Assembly (NCBI GenBank): GCA_021779235.1 | Contig: JAJYBA010000127.1 | Location: 1 to 5,072, forward strand | Origin: Bacillota bacterium | GTDB lineage: Bacteria; Bacillota; Clostridia; Clostridiales; Clostridiaceae | DNA length: 5,072 nt | Reading direction: 5' to 3' | Shown: in pieces, positions 1-5,072 of the stretch | Position numbering within the stretch: position 1 is the stretch's first letter | Layout of the letters: the number at the start of each line of letters is the position of its first letter | The notes under the pieces: generated by a model | What the model saw: the letters and a program-made list of their open reading frames with translations, nothing else | Databases searched by the model: none | What the model was told of the DNA's origin: nothing | Translations under genes and position numbers: made by a program

Positions 1-557
1 GCAAAAAAGGTTAAATTCATATCTACTATATCATTTTCTAAATAATTTTCCCAAATATACACTACATCATCACTATCATAATTATAAATATTATTACCAA
101 GCACATTAGTAAGTTTATAATAAGAGTTAATATCAAAAATAAATAAACCACCATCTTTTAATAAATCATAAACACCTAATAAATACTTTTCAAAATTTTC
201 TTCTTCTAATATATAATTGCTAGAATCTAAGCAACAAGTTATGAGATTAAAGGAAGTATTCAAATTCAACTCGCAAATATCTTGACATACAAATTTTGCT
301 TTTATAGAAGCATCTCTCAGTTTTTTCTCTGCTTCACTCAGCATATCAGAAGATAAATCAACTGCCCATATATGCTTAAATTCACCTGCAATTTCTATTG
401 TAAGATTTCCTGTGCCACAAGCTAAATCTAAATAGTTCGACCTATCAATACCATATTCTTTGCAAATACATAATATCTTGGAAGCCCATGTTTTATAATC
501 AATATCAGAATTAATTAATTCATCATATATGTGAGCAAATTCCTTATAACAGTCCAT
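1..557 (-). CDS. Class I SAM-dependent methyltransferase, YqeM-like (C-terminus cut by window edge)
   Basis: 185 complete codons are visible from an ATG at 557; the frame is open to base 1, so the C-terminus lies outside. The N-terminus has the YqeM-like opening FAHIYDELI (residues 7-15) followed by DIDYKTW (18-24). The SAM-binding glycine loop is LDLACGTGN (43-51). The acidic residue expected at the end of strand 2 is Asp67 in AVDLSSDML, and Asp93 in CQDI fits the next SAM-contact position. The LLKDGGLFIFDIN segment (132-144) matches the strand 5 region. These are standard Rossmann-fold class I methyltransferase features, and the protein should be cytosolic. Relatives are usually about 250 residues, so roughly 60 are missing. 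The substrate cannot be told from sequence. A strong AAAGGAG (568-574) sits 10 bases before the ATG, inside the last codons of an upstream remnant frame. The fold and family call is secure; the cellular role is unknown. Confidence 0.9.
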   Translation of the reverse strand, partial: MDCYKEFAHIYDELINSDIDYKTWASKILCICKEYGIDRSNYLDLACGTGNLTIEIAGEFKHIWAVDLSSDMLSEAEKKLRDASIKAKFVCQDICELNLNTSFNLITCCLDSSNYILEEENFEKYLLGVYDLLKDGGLFIFDINSYYKLTNVLGNNIYNYDSDDVVYIWENYLENDIVDMNLTFF

Positions 558-558
558 A

Positions 559-768
559 TTAACATTTCTCCTTTAAATCATCACCTACGCAGCTTTTCAT
601 AACCTGTGGTGCTAAAATATTAATGACTTCAAAAGGAGACTTACCTTTTTGGTAAATCTCTGGGGGCAGATAGCAATTATCAATTGTTATATCCCACTGA
701 AGTTTTCTCTTTATCATAGTATTAAATCCACATTTATAGAAGTGGGAAATTCTTCTTCTAAAATGTAG
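559..768 (-). pseudogene. 3' remnant of an unidentified gene upstream of the methyltransferase
   Basis: A frame is open from just after a stop at 769-771 down to TAA at 559-561. It encodes about 69 residues; the only early ATG (715-717) would give 52 residues and has no Shine-Dalgarno site. The residues look protein-like, for example RRRISHFYKCGFNT near the start and CYLPPEIYQKGKSPFEV further on. Its stop lies one base before the methyltransferase ATG and its last codons carry that gene's ribosome-binding site, the usual spacing of co-translated genes. The region just upstream is open in another frame (residues such as YILEEEFPTSINVDLIL), which suggests a frameshifted or truncated gene. The RRxI..FYKCGF pattern resembles the last conserved part of GNAT acetyltransferases, but this is a weak inference. 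It could also be a short real gene or a chance frame. Confidence 0.4.
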
Positions 769-840
769 TTAAAACTATAATGGTATATAATATTTTAACC
801 TATACACCAAACATTGTCCAAAGTAATTTATTTAACTGTT

Positions 841-1080
841 CTAAAAATCTTCGTTTTTAGGAAGATTTATACTCTTCTTTCTTTTTGTCATTAACCCTCC
901 AATTCTTCCTGTTTCTTCTGCTGTTAGCCCACTCCACCCATAGGTATCTATCTTGTCAGTTAATCCTAATTCTTCAGCTATTTCATATTTTAACGTTTCT
1001 CGCAACATTTCGTTTTTAGTTAACTCTTTGTTTGTTTTTAATTTAGCTTTTATAACTTTTTTTAAAGGTGTTTTTCCCAT
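841..1080 (-). CDS. Alpha/beta-type small acid-soluble spore protein (divergent)
   Basis: A 79-residue protein. SASPs coat DNA in the forespore, protect it from UV, heat and chemicals, and are degraded by the GPR protease at germination. The segment KYEIAEELG (31-39) matches the family's first conserved block, which holds the GPR cleavage site between Glu and the following hydrophobic residue. The second DNA-binding block is represented by TGRIGGLMTKRKK (57-69), corresponding to the canonical GxxGGxxTKR. The stretch between the blocks (TDKIDTYGWSGLTAEE) and the lysine-rich first 30 residues differ from the major SASPs, so this is a minor or variant type. Two adjacent ATGs exist at 1083 and 1080. 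The second is preferred because GGAGG (1087-1091) is 6 bases from it and only 3 from the first. The gene stands alone, and expression in the forespore under sigma G is expected from the family, though no convincing sigma G promoter was found. Confidence 0.88.
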   Translation of the reverse strand: MGKTPLKKVIKAKLKTNKELTKNEMLRETLKYEIAEELGLTDKIDTYGWSGLTAEETGRIGGLMTKRKKSINLPKNEDF

Positions 1081-1087
1081 CATAGCC

Positions 1088-1126
1088 CTCCCAATTGTAA
1101 TATCTATTATTTTTTACAATTTGGAG
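1088..1126 (-). promoter_or_regulatory. Inverted repeat in the SASP leader that includes the ribosome-binding site
   Basis: Arms 1088-1100 and 1114-1126 pair at 12 of 13 positions (single mismatch 1092/1122) around a 13-base loop. In the minus-strand transcript the distal arm ends in GGGAG, part of the GGGAGGG ribosome-binding site (1086-1092), and the proximal arm begins with CTCC. Folded, the RNA would hide the site from ribosomes. If transcription instead starts inside the repeat, it would act as a DNA palindrome flanking an AT-rich core (AATAATA in the loop). The pairing is read directly from the sequence; the function is inferred. Confidence 0.5.
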
Positions 1127-1248
1127 TTCTTTTATTCACAATAAAAAGAAAAATATACATTACTTCAAATACCCTCTTTTGACTAAACAATCTCAAAAAT
1201 ATATTTTCAGAAGCTATTTTTCAATTAAGAATTTTATAATTCAATGTA

Positions 1249-1298
1249 AAATGAAAAAATAGTGCAGTAATTTTTATTACTGCACTATTTTTTCATTT
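1249..1298 (-). terminator. Rho-independent terminator after oppA
   Basis: Arms 1249-1271 and 1276-1298 form a perfect 23-bp stem with a TTTT/AAAA loop. The top half contains the GC-bearing 11 bp (AGTGCAGTAAT) and the base half is an A/T tract that supplies six T residues in the downstream arm. It begins 15 bases after the oppA stop. Its near-perfect symmetry means it could stop transcription in either direction, but only minus-strand genes are seen here. Confidence 0.92.
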
Positions 1299-1313
1299 AT
1301 AATCTAATTTTTA

Positions 1314-3023
1314 TTATGGTCTTCCGTTAGTATAAGCATATTTGAAGTCTTGAGCGCCAAATAATGGTGTCATTATTCTGTTTAGATATTTATATCTAAA
1401 AGAGTTTTTCATTCTGTATGCTAATGGTGATATAACAGCATCATCTACTACTAATAGTTGTTCAGCTTGTTTAAACAAATCTGTTCTTGTTGCTGGATCA
1501 GTTGTAGCAGCAGCTTGTTTAAGTAAATCATCATATTTTGCATTTGACCAACCAGTTGGAACTATATTAGCTCCAGTCACCCACATATCAAAGAATGTAT
1601 TTGGATCGTTATAGTCTCCTATCCAAGCCATACCACCTATTTGATAGTTCATTTCATCTGTTCTCTTTTGGAATACTGGCCATTCAACATATTCCATTTT
1701 CATGTCTACGCCTAAATTTTTCTTATACATTTGTTGATCGTATTCTGCATTTTCTCTAGTTAAAGCATCAGTTCCAGATTGTAAGTAAGTAAATGTATTT
1801 TTTGCTGGATCTGGATCTGCTCCAATTTCTTTAAGTCCTGCAATCAATAATGCTTTTGCATCTGGATTTGCATCCTTAAATGCTTTAAGTGGTTCTATAG
1901 CAACTTTAGCTCTGAAGTCCTCTCCACCTATTTGAAGTGTTGGTGGGCACCATCCATACGCTGGTTGTGCTAATCCTCTATTTAAAATTTTAACTCTTTC
2001 TTCTCTATCAACAGCTAAACTGAACGCCTGTCTAATTTTAGCATTAGAAAAATATTTATCCTTTTGATTATAGAACACATAGTTTGTTCCAGGTGTGTTA
2101 GCTTTTATTACATTAAATTTACCAGTTGCATTAAATTTTTCTATCCATTCTTGTTTACTAACCCCAGCATAATCAACAGTACCATTAAATAATGAGTTCA
2201 TTCTTGCTGTTTCTTCTTTTATAATATTAAGAGTTAACTTTTCAAGTTTAACTGAATCTTTATCCCAATAATTTGGATTCTTTTCGAATTCCATCTTACT
2301 TTGGTGTGCCCAATTTTTTAGTATATATGGTCCACAGAATACTAATGTATTTGCTTCTGTACCAAATTTATCTCCTTGAGCTTTAACTATGTCTTCTCTT
2401 TGAGGGAACATAACCTTAAAGTAAGTTAAATCTAAGAAATATGGACATGGTTTATCTAATGTGAATTGTAGTGTTTTTGCATCTATTGCCTTAACTCCTA
2501 CTTCTTCAGCCTTTGCTTTTCCAGCATTATATTGTTGAGCATTTTTTAAAGGATATAAAATAAATGCATATGTGGAACCAACTTCTGGATTAAGAGATCT
2601 TTTAATTGCATATTCAAAATCGTTAGCAGTTACTGGTTTTCCATCACTCCATTGATAATCTCTTAAATGGAATGTCCATACAGTTTTATCTTCTGAAGCT
2701 TCCCATTTTTCTGCTCCTGCAGCCTTTATAACATCTTTACCATCTTCCCCTTGCTCAACTCTAGTTAAACCTTCCATACAGTTAACTAAAACGTCTGATG
2801 AATTAACATCAGTTGCTAATGTTGGATCAAGTGTCTTTGGCTCAGAAGTTAAGATACCATTTAAAAATTGAACTTTGTCCATTTTAACTGTATCTGTAGC
2901 ATCTGTACTAGGTTTTGTGTCATTAGGCTTCACAGCTTCATTTTTCTTTCCACAACCTACCAATGCAACTGAAGCAGTTAGTGAAAGTGTTAGTAAAGTG
3001 GCCATTAATCTTTTTGTTTTCAC
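1314..3023 (-). CDS. oppA: Oligopeptide ABC transporter, substrate-binding lipoprotein OppA
   Basis: 569 residues from a GTG start. The extracytoplasmic binding protein captures peptides and delivers them to the membrane permeases. A signal peptide (KTKR, then a hydrophobic stretch 6-22) ends in the lipobox LVGC with Cys24 as the lipid anchor, followed by a polar Thr/Asp/Lys/Pro linker (about 25-50). Family 5 solute-binding motifs follow: SEPKTLDP (60-67), WTFHLRDYQWSDGKPVTAND (116-135), FSNAKIRQAFSLAVDRE (325-341) and WIGDYNDPNTFFDMW (467-481). Asp470 in the last motif matches, by pattern, the E. coli OppA aspartate that holds the peptide amino terminus. An upstream ATG at 3056 was rejected because it has no ribosome-binding site, while a G-rich site sits 7 bases before the GTG at 3023. 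Length is typical. Four further Cys (82, 193, 230, 359) lie in the mature part. It is the last gene of the opp cluster. Specificity for oligo- rather than dipeptides is inferred from length and type. Confidence 0.94.
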   Translation of the reverse strand: MKTKRLMATLLTLSLTASVALVGCGKKNEAVKPNDTKPSTDATDTVKMDKVQFLNGILTSEPKTLDPTLATDVNSSDVLVNCMEGLTRVEQGEDGKDVIKAAGAEKWEASEDKTVWTFHLRDYQWSDGKPVTANDFEYAIKRSLNPEVGSTYAFILYPLKNAQQYNAGKAKAEEVGVKAIDAKTLQFTLDKPCPYFLDLTYFKVMFPQREDIVKAQGDKFGTEANTLVFCGPYILKNWAHQSKMEFEKNPNYWDKDSVKLEKLTLNIIKEETARMNSLFNGTVDYAGVSKQEWIEKFNATGKFNVIKANTPGTNYVFYNQKDKYFSNAKIRQAFSLAVDREERVKILNRGLAQPAYGWCPPTLQIGGEDFRAKVAIEPLKAFKDANPDAKALLIAGLKEIGADPDPAKNTFTYLQSGTDALTRENAEYDQQMYKKNLGVDMKMEYVEWPVFQKRTDEMNYQIGGMAWIGDYNDPNTFFDMWVTGANIVPTGWSNAKYDDLLKQAAATTDPATRTDLFKQAEQLLVVDDAVISPLAYRMKNSFRYKYLNRIMTPLFGAQDFKYAYTNGRP

Positions 3024-3030
3024 GAAAAAA

Positions 3031-3040
3031 CCCCCCCTTA
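3031..3040 (-). promoter_or_regulatory. Unusual poly-G ribosome-binding site of oppA
   Basis: On the minus strand this reads TAAGGGGGGG, followed by six T and one C before the GTG at 3023. The seven-G run replaces the usual AAGGAGG and lies 7 bases from the start. It decides the start codon, because the in-frame ATG at 3056 lacks any such site. A run of seven G is notable in such an AT-rich sequence and could vary in length by slippage. Confidence 0.75.
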
Positions 3041-3074
3041 ATATGTTTAAGCTCATAATAAGAATTTATAAAAT

Positions 3075-3099
3075 CTTATTATTAAATTTGGATAATAAG
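3075..3099. repeat. 8-bp inverted repeat in oppA leader
   Basis: CTTATTAT at 3075-3082 and ATAATAAG at 3092-3099 are exact inverted copies around a 9-base loop. The repeat lies 52 bases upstream of the oppA start and downstream of the promoter candidate, so it would be in the leader RNA or act as a protein site. The stem has few GC pairs and is weak as RNA. A chance repeat in AT-rich DNA is possible. Confidence 0.35.
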
Positions 3100-3142
3100 T
3101 ATATATTTATTACCAATATAATTTATATTAAAATAAATTGAT

Positions 3143-3173
3143 AATATAACCTATTTAACTTTATTAGTATCAA
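3143..3173 (-). promoter_or_regulatory. Possible sigma-A promoter for oppA
   Basis: On the minus strand TTGATA (3168-3173) resembles the -35 box (5 of 6) and TATATT (3143-3148) resembles the -10 box (5 of 6). The spacer is 19 bases, longer than ideal; shifting the -10 to TTATAT shortens it to 18 with a poorer match. It would give a leader of roughly 110 bases before the oppA GTG. In such AT-rich DNA similar matches arise often, so this is only a candidate. Confidence 0.28.
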
Positions 3174-3270
3174 ATATGGCTTGTTTGATTTATTCTGTAT
3201 ATTCAATATATTCAGTATTTTGCTTTTTCACATACTACTTAAATTCATATACTCATAATATACTATATAT

Positions 3271-3302
3271 TTTAGAAAATCAAGCCTAATTTTCTAAATA
3301 TA
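3271..3302. promoter_or_regulatory. Hairpin and CodY-like palindrome downstream of oppF
   Basis: TTTAGAAAAT (3271-3280) and ATTTTCTAAA (3289-3298) form a perfect 10-bp stem with an 8-base loop (CAAGCCTA). The segment 3288-3302 matches the CodY consensus AATTTTCWGAAAATT at 12 of 15 positions, and the opposite arm gives a poorer 11-of-15 match. There is no T run after the stem on the minus strand, so it is not a good terminator. It may reduce read-through, or be a site for the nutrient regulator CodY, which controls opp genes in other Firmicutes. Function is inferred. Confidence 0.35.
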
Positions 3303-3375
3303 GCAACTTTAATTAATTTTTAAGTTATCTTACAAAATATTATGAATTTTCAATGTATTTTAAATCTGTAGCTTC

Positions 3376-4338
3376 TTAAAATAAGTGACAAGCAACATAG
3401 TGCTCTTTTTCTATTTCTTTAAGAATAGGTGTTTGTTCACTACAAACTGGTTTTGCATATCTACATCTAGGTGCAAATCTACAGCCAGGTTTAGGATTTA
3501 TAGGACTTGGCACTTCACCCTCTAGTTTAATTCTAGCTTTATTTCTTTCAACTTCTGGATCAGGTACCGGTATTGCCGATAATAGGGCTTGAGTATATGG
3601 GTGAAGTGGTTTTTCATATAGATCATGGCTACTTGCAAGTTCTACCATTGCCCCAAGATACATTACACCTACTCTATCTGATATATGTTTAACCATGGAT
3701 AAGTCATGAGCTATAAATAAATAAGTTAAACCTAGCTCTTGTTGAAGTTGTATCAATAAGTTAACAATTTGTGCTTGAATTGAAACGTCAAGCGCTGAAA
3801 TTGGTTCATCACACACTATAAAATCTGGTTCTATAGCTAGTGCTCTTGCTATTCCTATTCTTTGTCTTTGTCCACCTGAGAACTCATGTGGAAATCTTGA
3901 ACCATGTTCTTTATTAAGTCCTACTAATTGTAAAAGTTCATATACTCTATTAGTTCTTTCTTGGCCAGTGTAAAGATTATGGATATCTATTCCCTCACCA
4001 ATTATATCTCCAACAGTCATTCTTGGATTTAATGAAGCATAAGGATCTTGGAATATTATTTGTGCTCTTCTCGCAAAATCTTTTTTTGCTTTTTTATCTA
4101 ATTTATGAACATCAATTCCATCAAATAATACTTCTCCACCAGTGGCACTATACATACCCATTACAGTTCTTCCGCAAGTAGTTTTTCCACAGCCAGATTC
4201 TCCAACAAGTCCTAAAGTTTCACCTTTTCTTATAAAAAAGCTAACATCATCAACTGCTTTCAAAGTAGCATGCTTACCAACTTGGAAATATTTTTTAAGA
4301 TTTTTAACCTCTATTAAAATTTCATTATTGTTAGCCAT
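3376..4338 (-). CDS. oppF: Oligopeptide ABC transporter ATP-binding protein OppF
   Basis: 320 residues, full family length. This is one of the two cytoplasmic ATPases that drive peptide import, working as a heterodimer with OppD under the OppB/OppC permeases. All ABC motifs are intact: Walker A GESGCGKT (46-53), Q-loop Gln97 in IIFQDP, signature FSGGQRQR (153-160), Walker B IVCDEP (174-179), D-loop SALD (181-184) and switch His211. The C-terminal oligopeptide-transporter extension carries four cysteines (286, 292, 299, 317) in the CX5CX6CX17C pattern known to bind a [4Fe-4S] cluster in a related DppD. The ATG shares one base with the oppD stop (TAATG), and GAGGTGA (4345-4351) lies 6 bases upstream inside oppD's last codons, indicating translational coupling. 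The F rather than D assignment follows from gene order and the GQRQR signature; the two subunits are close homologues. Confidence 0.94.
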   Translation of the reverse strand: MANNNEILIEVKNLKKYFQVGKHATLKAVDDVSFFIRKGETLGLVGESGCGKTTCGRTVMGMYSATGGEVLFDGIDVHKLDKKAKKDFARRAQIIFQDPYASLNPRMTVGDIIGEGIDIHNLYTGQERTNRVYELLQLVGLNKEHGSRFPHEFSGGQRQRIGIARALAIEPDFIVCDEPISALDVSIQAQIVNLLIQLQQELGLTYLFIAHDLSMVKHISDRVGVMYLGAMVELASSHDLYEKPLHPYTQALLSAIPVPDPEVERNKARIKLEGEVPSPINPKPGCRFAPRCRYAKPVCSEQTPILKEIEKEHYVACHLF

Positions 4339-5072
4339 TATTTATCACCTCTTAACGCTTCAGGAATATCAACCTTTGGTGCCATAGAATGTTTTAACCA
4401 ACAGCAAACCTCATGGTTTTCACTTAAAGTTGTAGCTTCTGGCATTTCTTCTCTACATATTTGCATACAATACTCACACCTTGCTGCAAAAGGACATCCT
4501 ACTGGTGGTTTAATTAAATCCGGCGGAGTCCCTTGTAAGGAATAAAGTCTATCCTTATTTTTCGTATCCAATCTTGGAACTGATTGTAACAACGCCCAAG
4601 TATATGGGTGTTGTGGATTTTTAAATATTTCATCCGTTGTTCCATGTTCTATGATTTGCCCTGCATACATTACCTGTATTCTATCTGCAACGTCTGCAAC
4701 AACTCCTAAATCATGAGTTACAAGAATAACTGCCGTTCCAAGCTTTTGTTGCAAATCCGCAATAAGATCCATTATTTGAGCTTGTATTGTAACATCTAGT
4801 GCAGTTGTTGGTTCATCTGCTATAAGTATTTTAGGGTTGCAAGCTAACGCTATAGCTATCATTGCTCTTTGTCTCATACCACCTGAAAATTCATGTGGAT
4901 ATTGGTGAGCTCTTTTATCTGCATTAGGAATATTAACTAGTTCTAACATTTTTATTGATTCATTCATAGCTTCGGTTCTGCTCATACCTCTGTGTATTAT
5001 TAAGCTTTCTGCTATTTGTCTTCCAATAGTCATAGTAGGGTTTAAAGAAGTCATAGGATCTTGGAATATCAT
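4338..5072 (-). CDS. oppD: Oligopeptide ABC transporter ATP-binding protein OppD (N-terminus cut by window edge)
   Basis: 244 residues of the C-terminal three quarters are present. The frame runs off the right edge, and the first visible Met belongs to the internal Q-loop segment MIFQDPMTSLNP, not to a start codon. Walker A and about 80-100 residues are therefore outside. Visible motifs (numbered from the edge) are Q-loop Gln4, signature FSGGMRQR (62-69), Walker B ILIADEP (82-88), D-loop TALD (90-93) and switch His120. The extension HPYTWALLQSVPRL (155-168) and the cysteines at 193, 199, 206 and 223/224 are typical of the OppD/DppD group and fit an iron-sulfur site. The GMRQR signature and position before oppF support OppD. 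It pairs with OppF to hydrolyse ATP at the inner face of the membrane. Permease genes would be expected immediately upstream, beyond the window. Confidence 0.93.
   Translation of the reverse strand: MIFQDPMTSLNPTMTIGRQIAESLIIHRGMSRTEAMNESIKMLELVNIPNADKRAHQYPHEFSGGMRQRAMIAIALACNPKILIADEPTTALDVTIQAQIMDLIADLQQKLGTAVILVTHDLGVVADVADRIQVMYAGQIIEHGTTDEIFKNPQHPYTWALLQSVPRLDTKNKDRLYSLQGTPPDLIKPPVGCPFAARCEYCMQICREEMPEATTLSENHEVCCWLKHSMAPKVDIPEALRGDK

Larger units (their letters stand above)
3024..3375. other. oppF-oppA intergenic control region
   Basis: This 352-base gap is very AT-rich and has no supported gene. Read in the direction of transcription it holds: an 11-of-15 CodY-like match near 3345-3359; a CodY-like palindrome overlapping a 10-bp hairpin (3271-3302); tandem TATATTCA units near 3198-3213; a weak promoter candidate (3143-3173); an 8-bp inverted repeat in the oppA leader (3075-3099); and the poly-G ribosome-binding site. 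No strong terminator follows oppF, so oppA is probably reached by read-through as well as from any local promoter. Confidence 0.6.

Noticed and set aside
953..1144. Plus-strand open frame of 63 residues
   Set aside because: It lies antisense to the SASP gene and its leader, is rich in hydrophobic residues only because of the A/T bias, and lacks a ribosome-binding site.
1130..1158. Sigma-G-like promoter (GTATA, 17 bases, AATAAAA) before the SASP gene
   Set aside because: The -10 match is poor, and a start from it would fall within the leader inverted repeat. A second pair (GAATA, 21 bases, AATAATA) has too long a spacer. Neither is strong enough to annotate.
1203..1217. CodY-like sequence TATTTTCAGAAGCTA between the oppA terminator and the SASP gene
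   Set aside because: 11 of 15 matches, not palindromic, and no reason for CodY control of a SASP gene; likely chance.
3024..3056. ATG at 3056 as the start of oppA, adding 11 residues
   Set aside because: No ribosome-binding site precedes it, the added residues would precede the signal peptide, and the poly-G site is placed for the GTG at 3023.
2875..3141. Plus-strand open frame of 88 residues
   Set aside because: Antisense to the oppA signal-peptide region and continuing into AT-rich intergenic DNA; no recognisable motif.
3052..3260. Direct repeat CTCATAATA at 3052-3060 and 3252-3260, and a distant 9-bp inverted pair at 3241-3249 and 3341-3349
   Set aside because: Short, AT-rich and widely separated; expected by chance in a sequence of this composition.
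4142..4387. Plus-strand open frame of 81 residues
   Set aside because: Antisense to the start of oppF and the end of oppD; composition mirrors the ATPase codons.

Overview
The window looks like a piece of a low-GC, endospore-forming Firmicute chromosome, most likely Clostridium sensu stricto. The evidence is the very AT-rich composition and codon use, strong Shine-Dalgarno sites, a divergent alpha/beta-type small acid-soluble spore protein (SASP), and clostridial-style Opp components. The species cannot be fixed from the sequence alone. All supported genes lie on the minus strand, so transcription runs from right to left.

Right part (5072 to about 1249): the distal half of an oligopeptide ABC-transporter operon. 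It starts inside oppD (ATPase, N-terminus beyond the right edge). The next gene, oppF (second ATPase), overlaps oppD by one base in a TAATG junction. After a 352-base AT-rich gap comes oppA, the peptide-binding lipoprotein, ending in a perfect 23-bp terminator hairpin. The permeases oppB and oppC would be expected beyond the right edge. OppA captures peptides outside the membrane, the permeases carry them across, and OppD/OppF hydrolyse ATP. The gap holds two inverted repeats, a CodY-like palindrome and a weak promoter candidate, so oppA may be expressed partly on its own.

Middle (841 to about 1130): a monocistronic SASP gene. Its leader contains a 13-nt inverted repeat (12 of 13 paired) that includes most of the ribosome-binding site.

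Left part (1 to about 770): a SAM-dependent methyltransferase of the YqeM-like type, cut by the left edge at its C-terminus. Directly upstream is a short open frame whose stop sits one base before the methyltransferase start. It looks like the 3' remnant of a lost gene.

No mobile element, CRISPR array, tRNA or rRNA was seen. I found no clear new biological system. The points most worth a second look are the SASP leader hairpin, the decayed gene before the methyltransferase, and the control elements around oppA.
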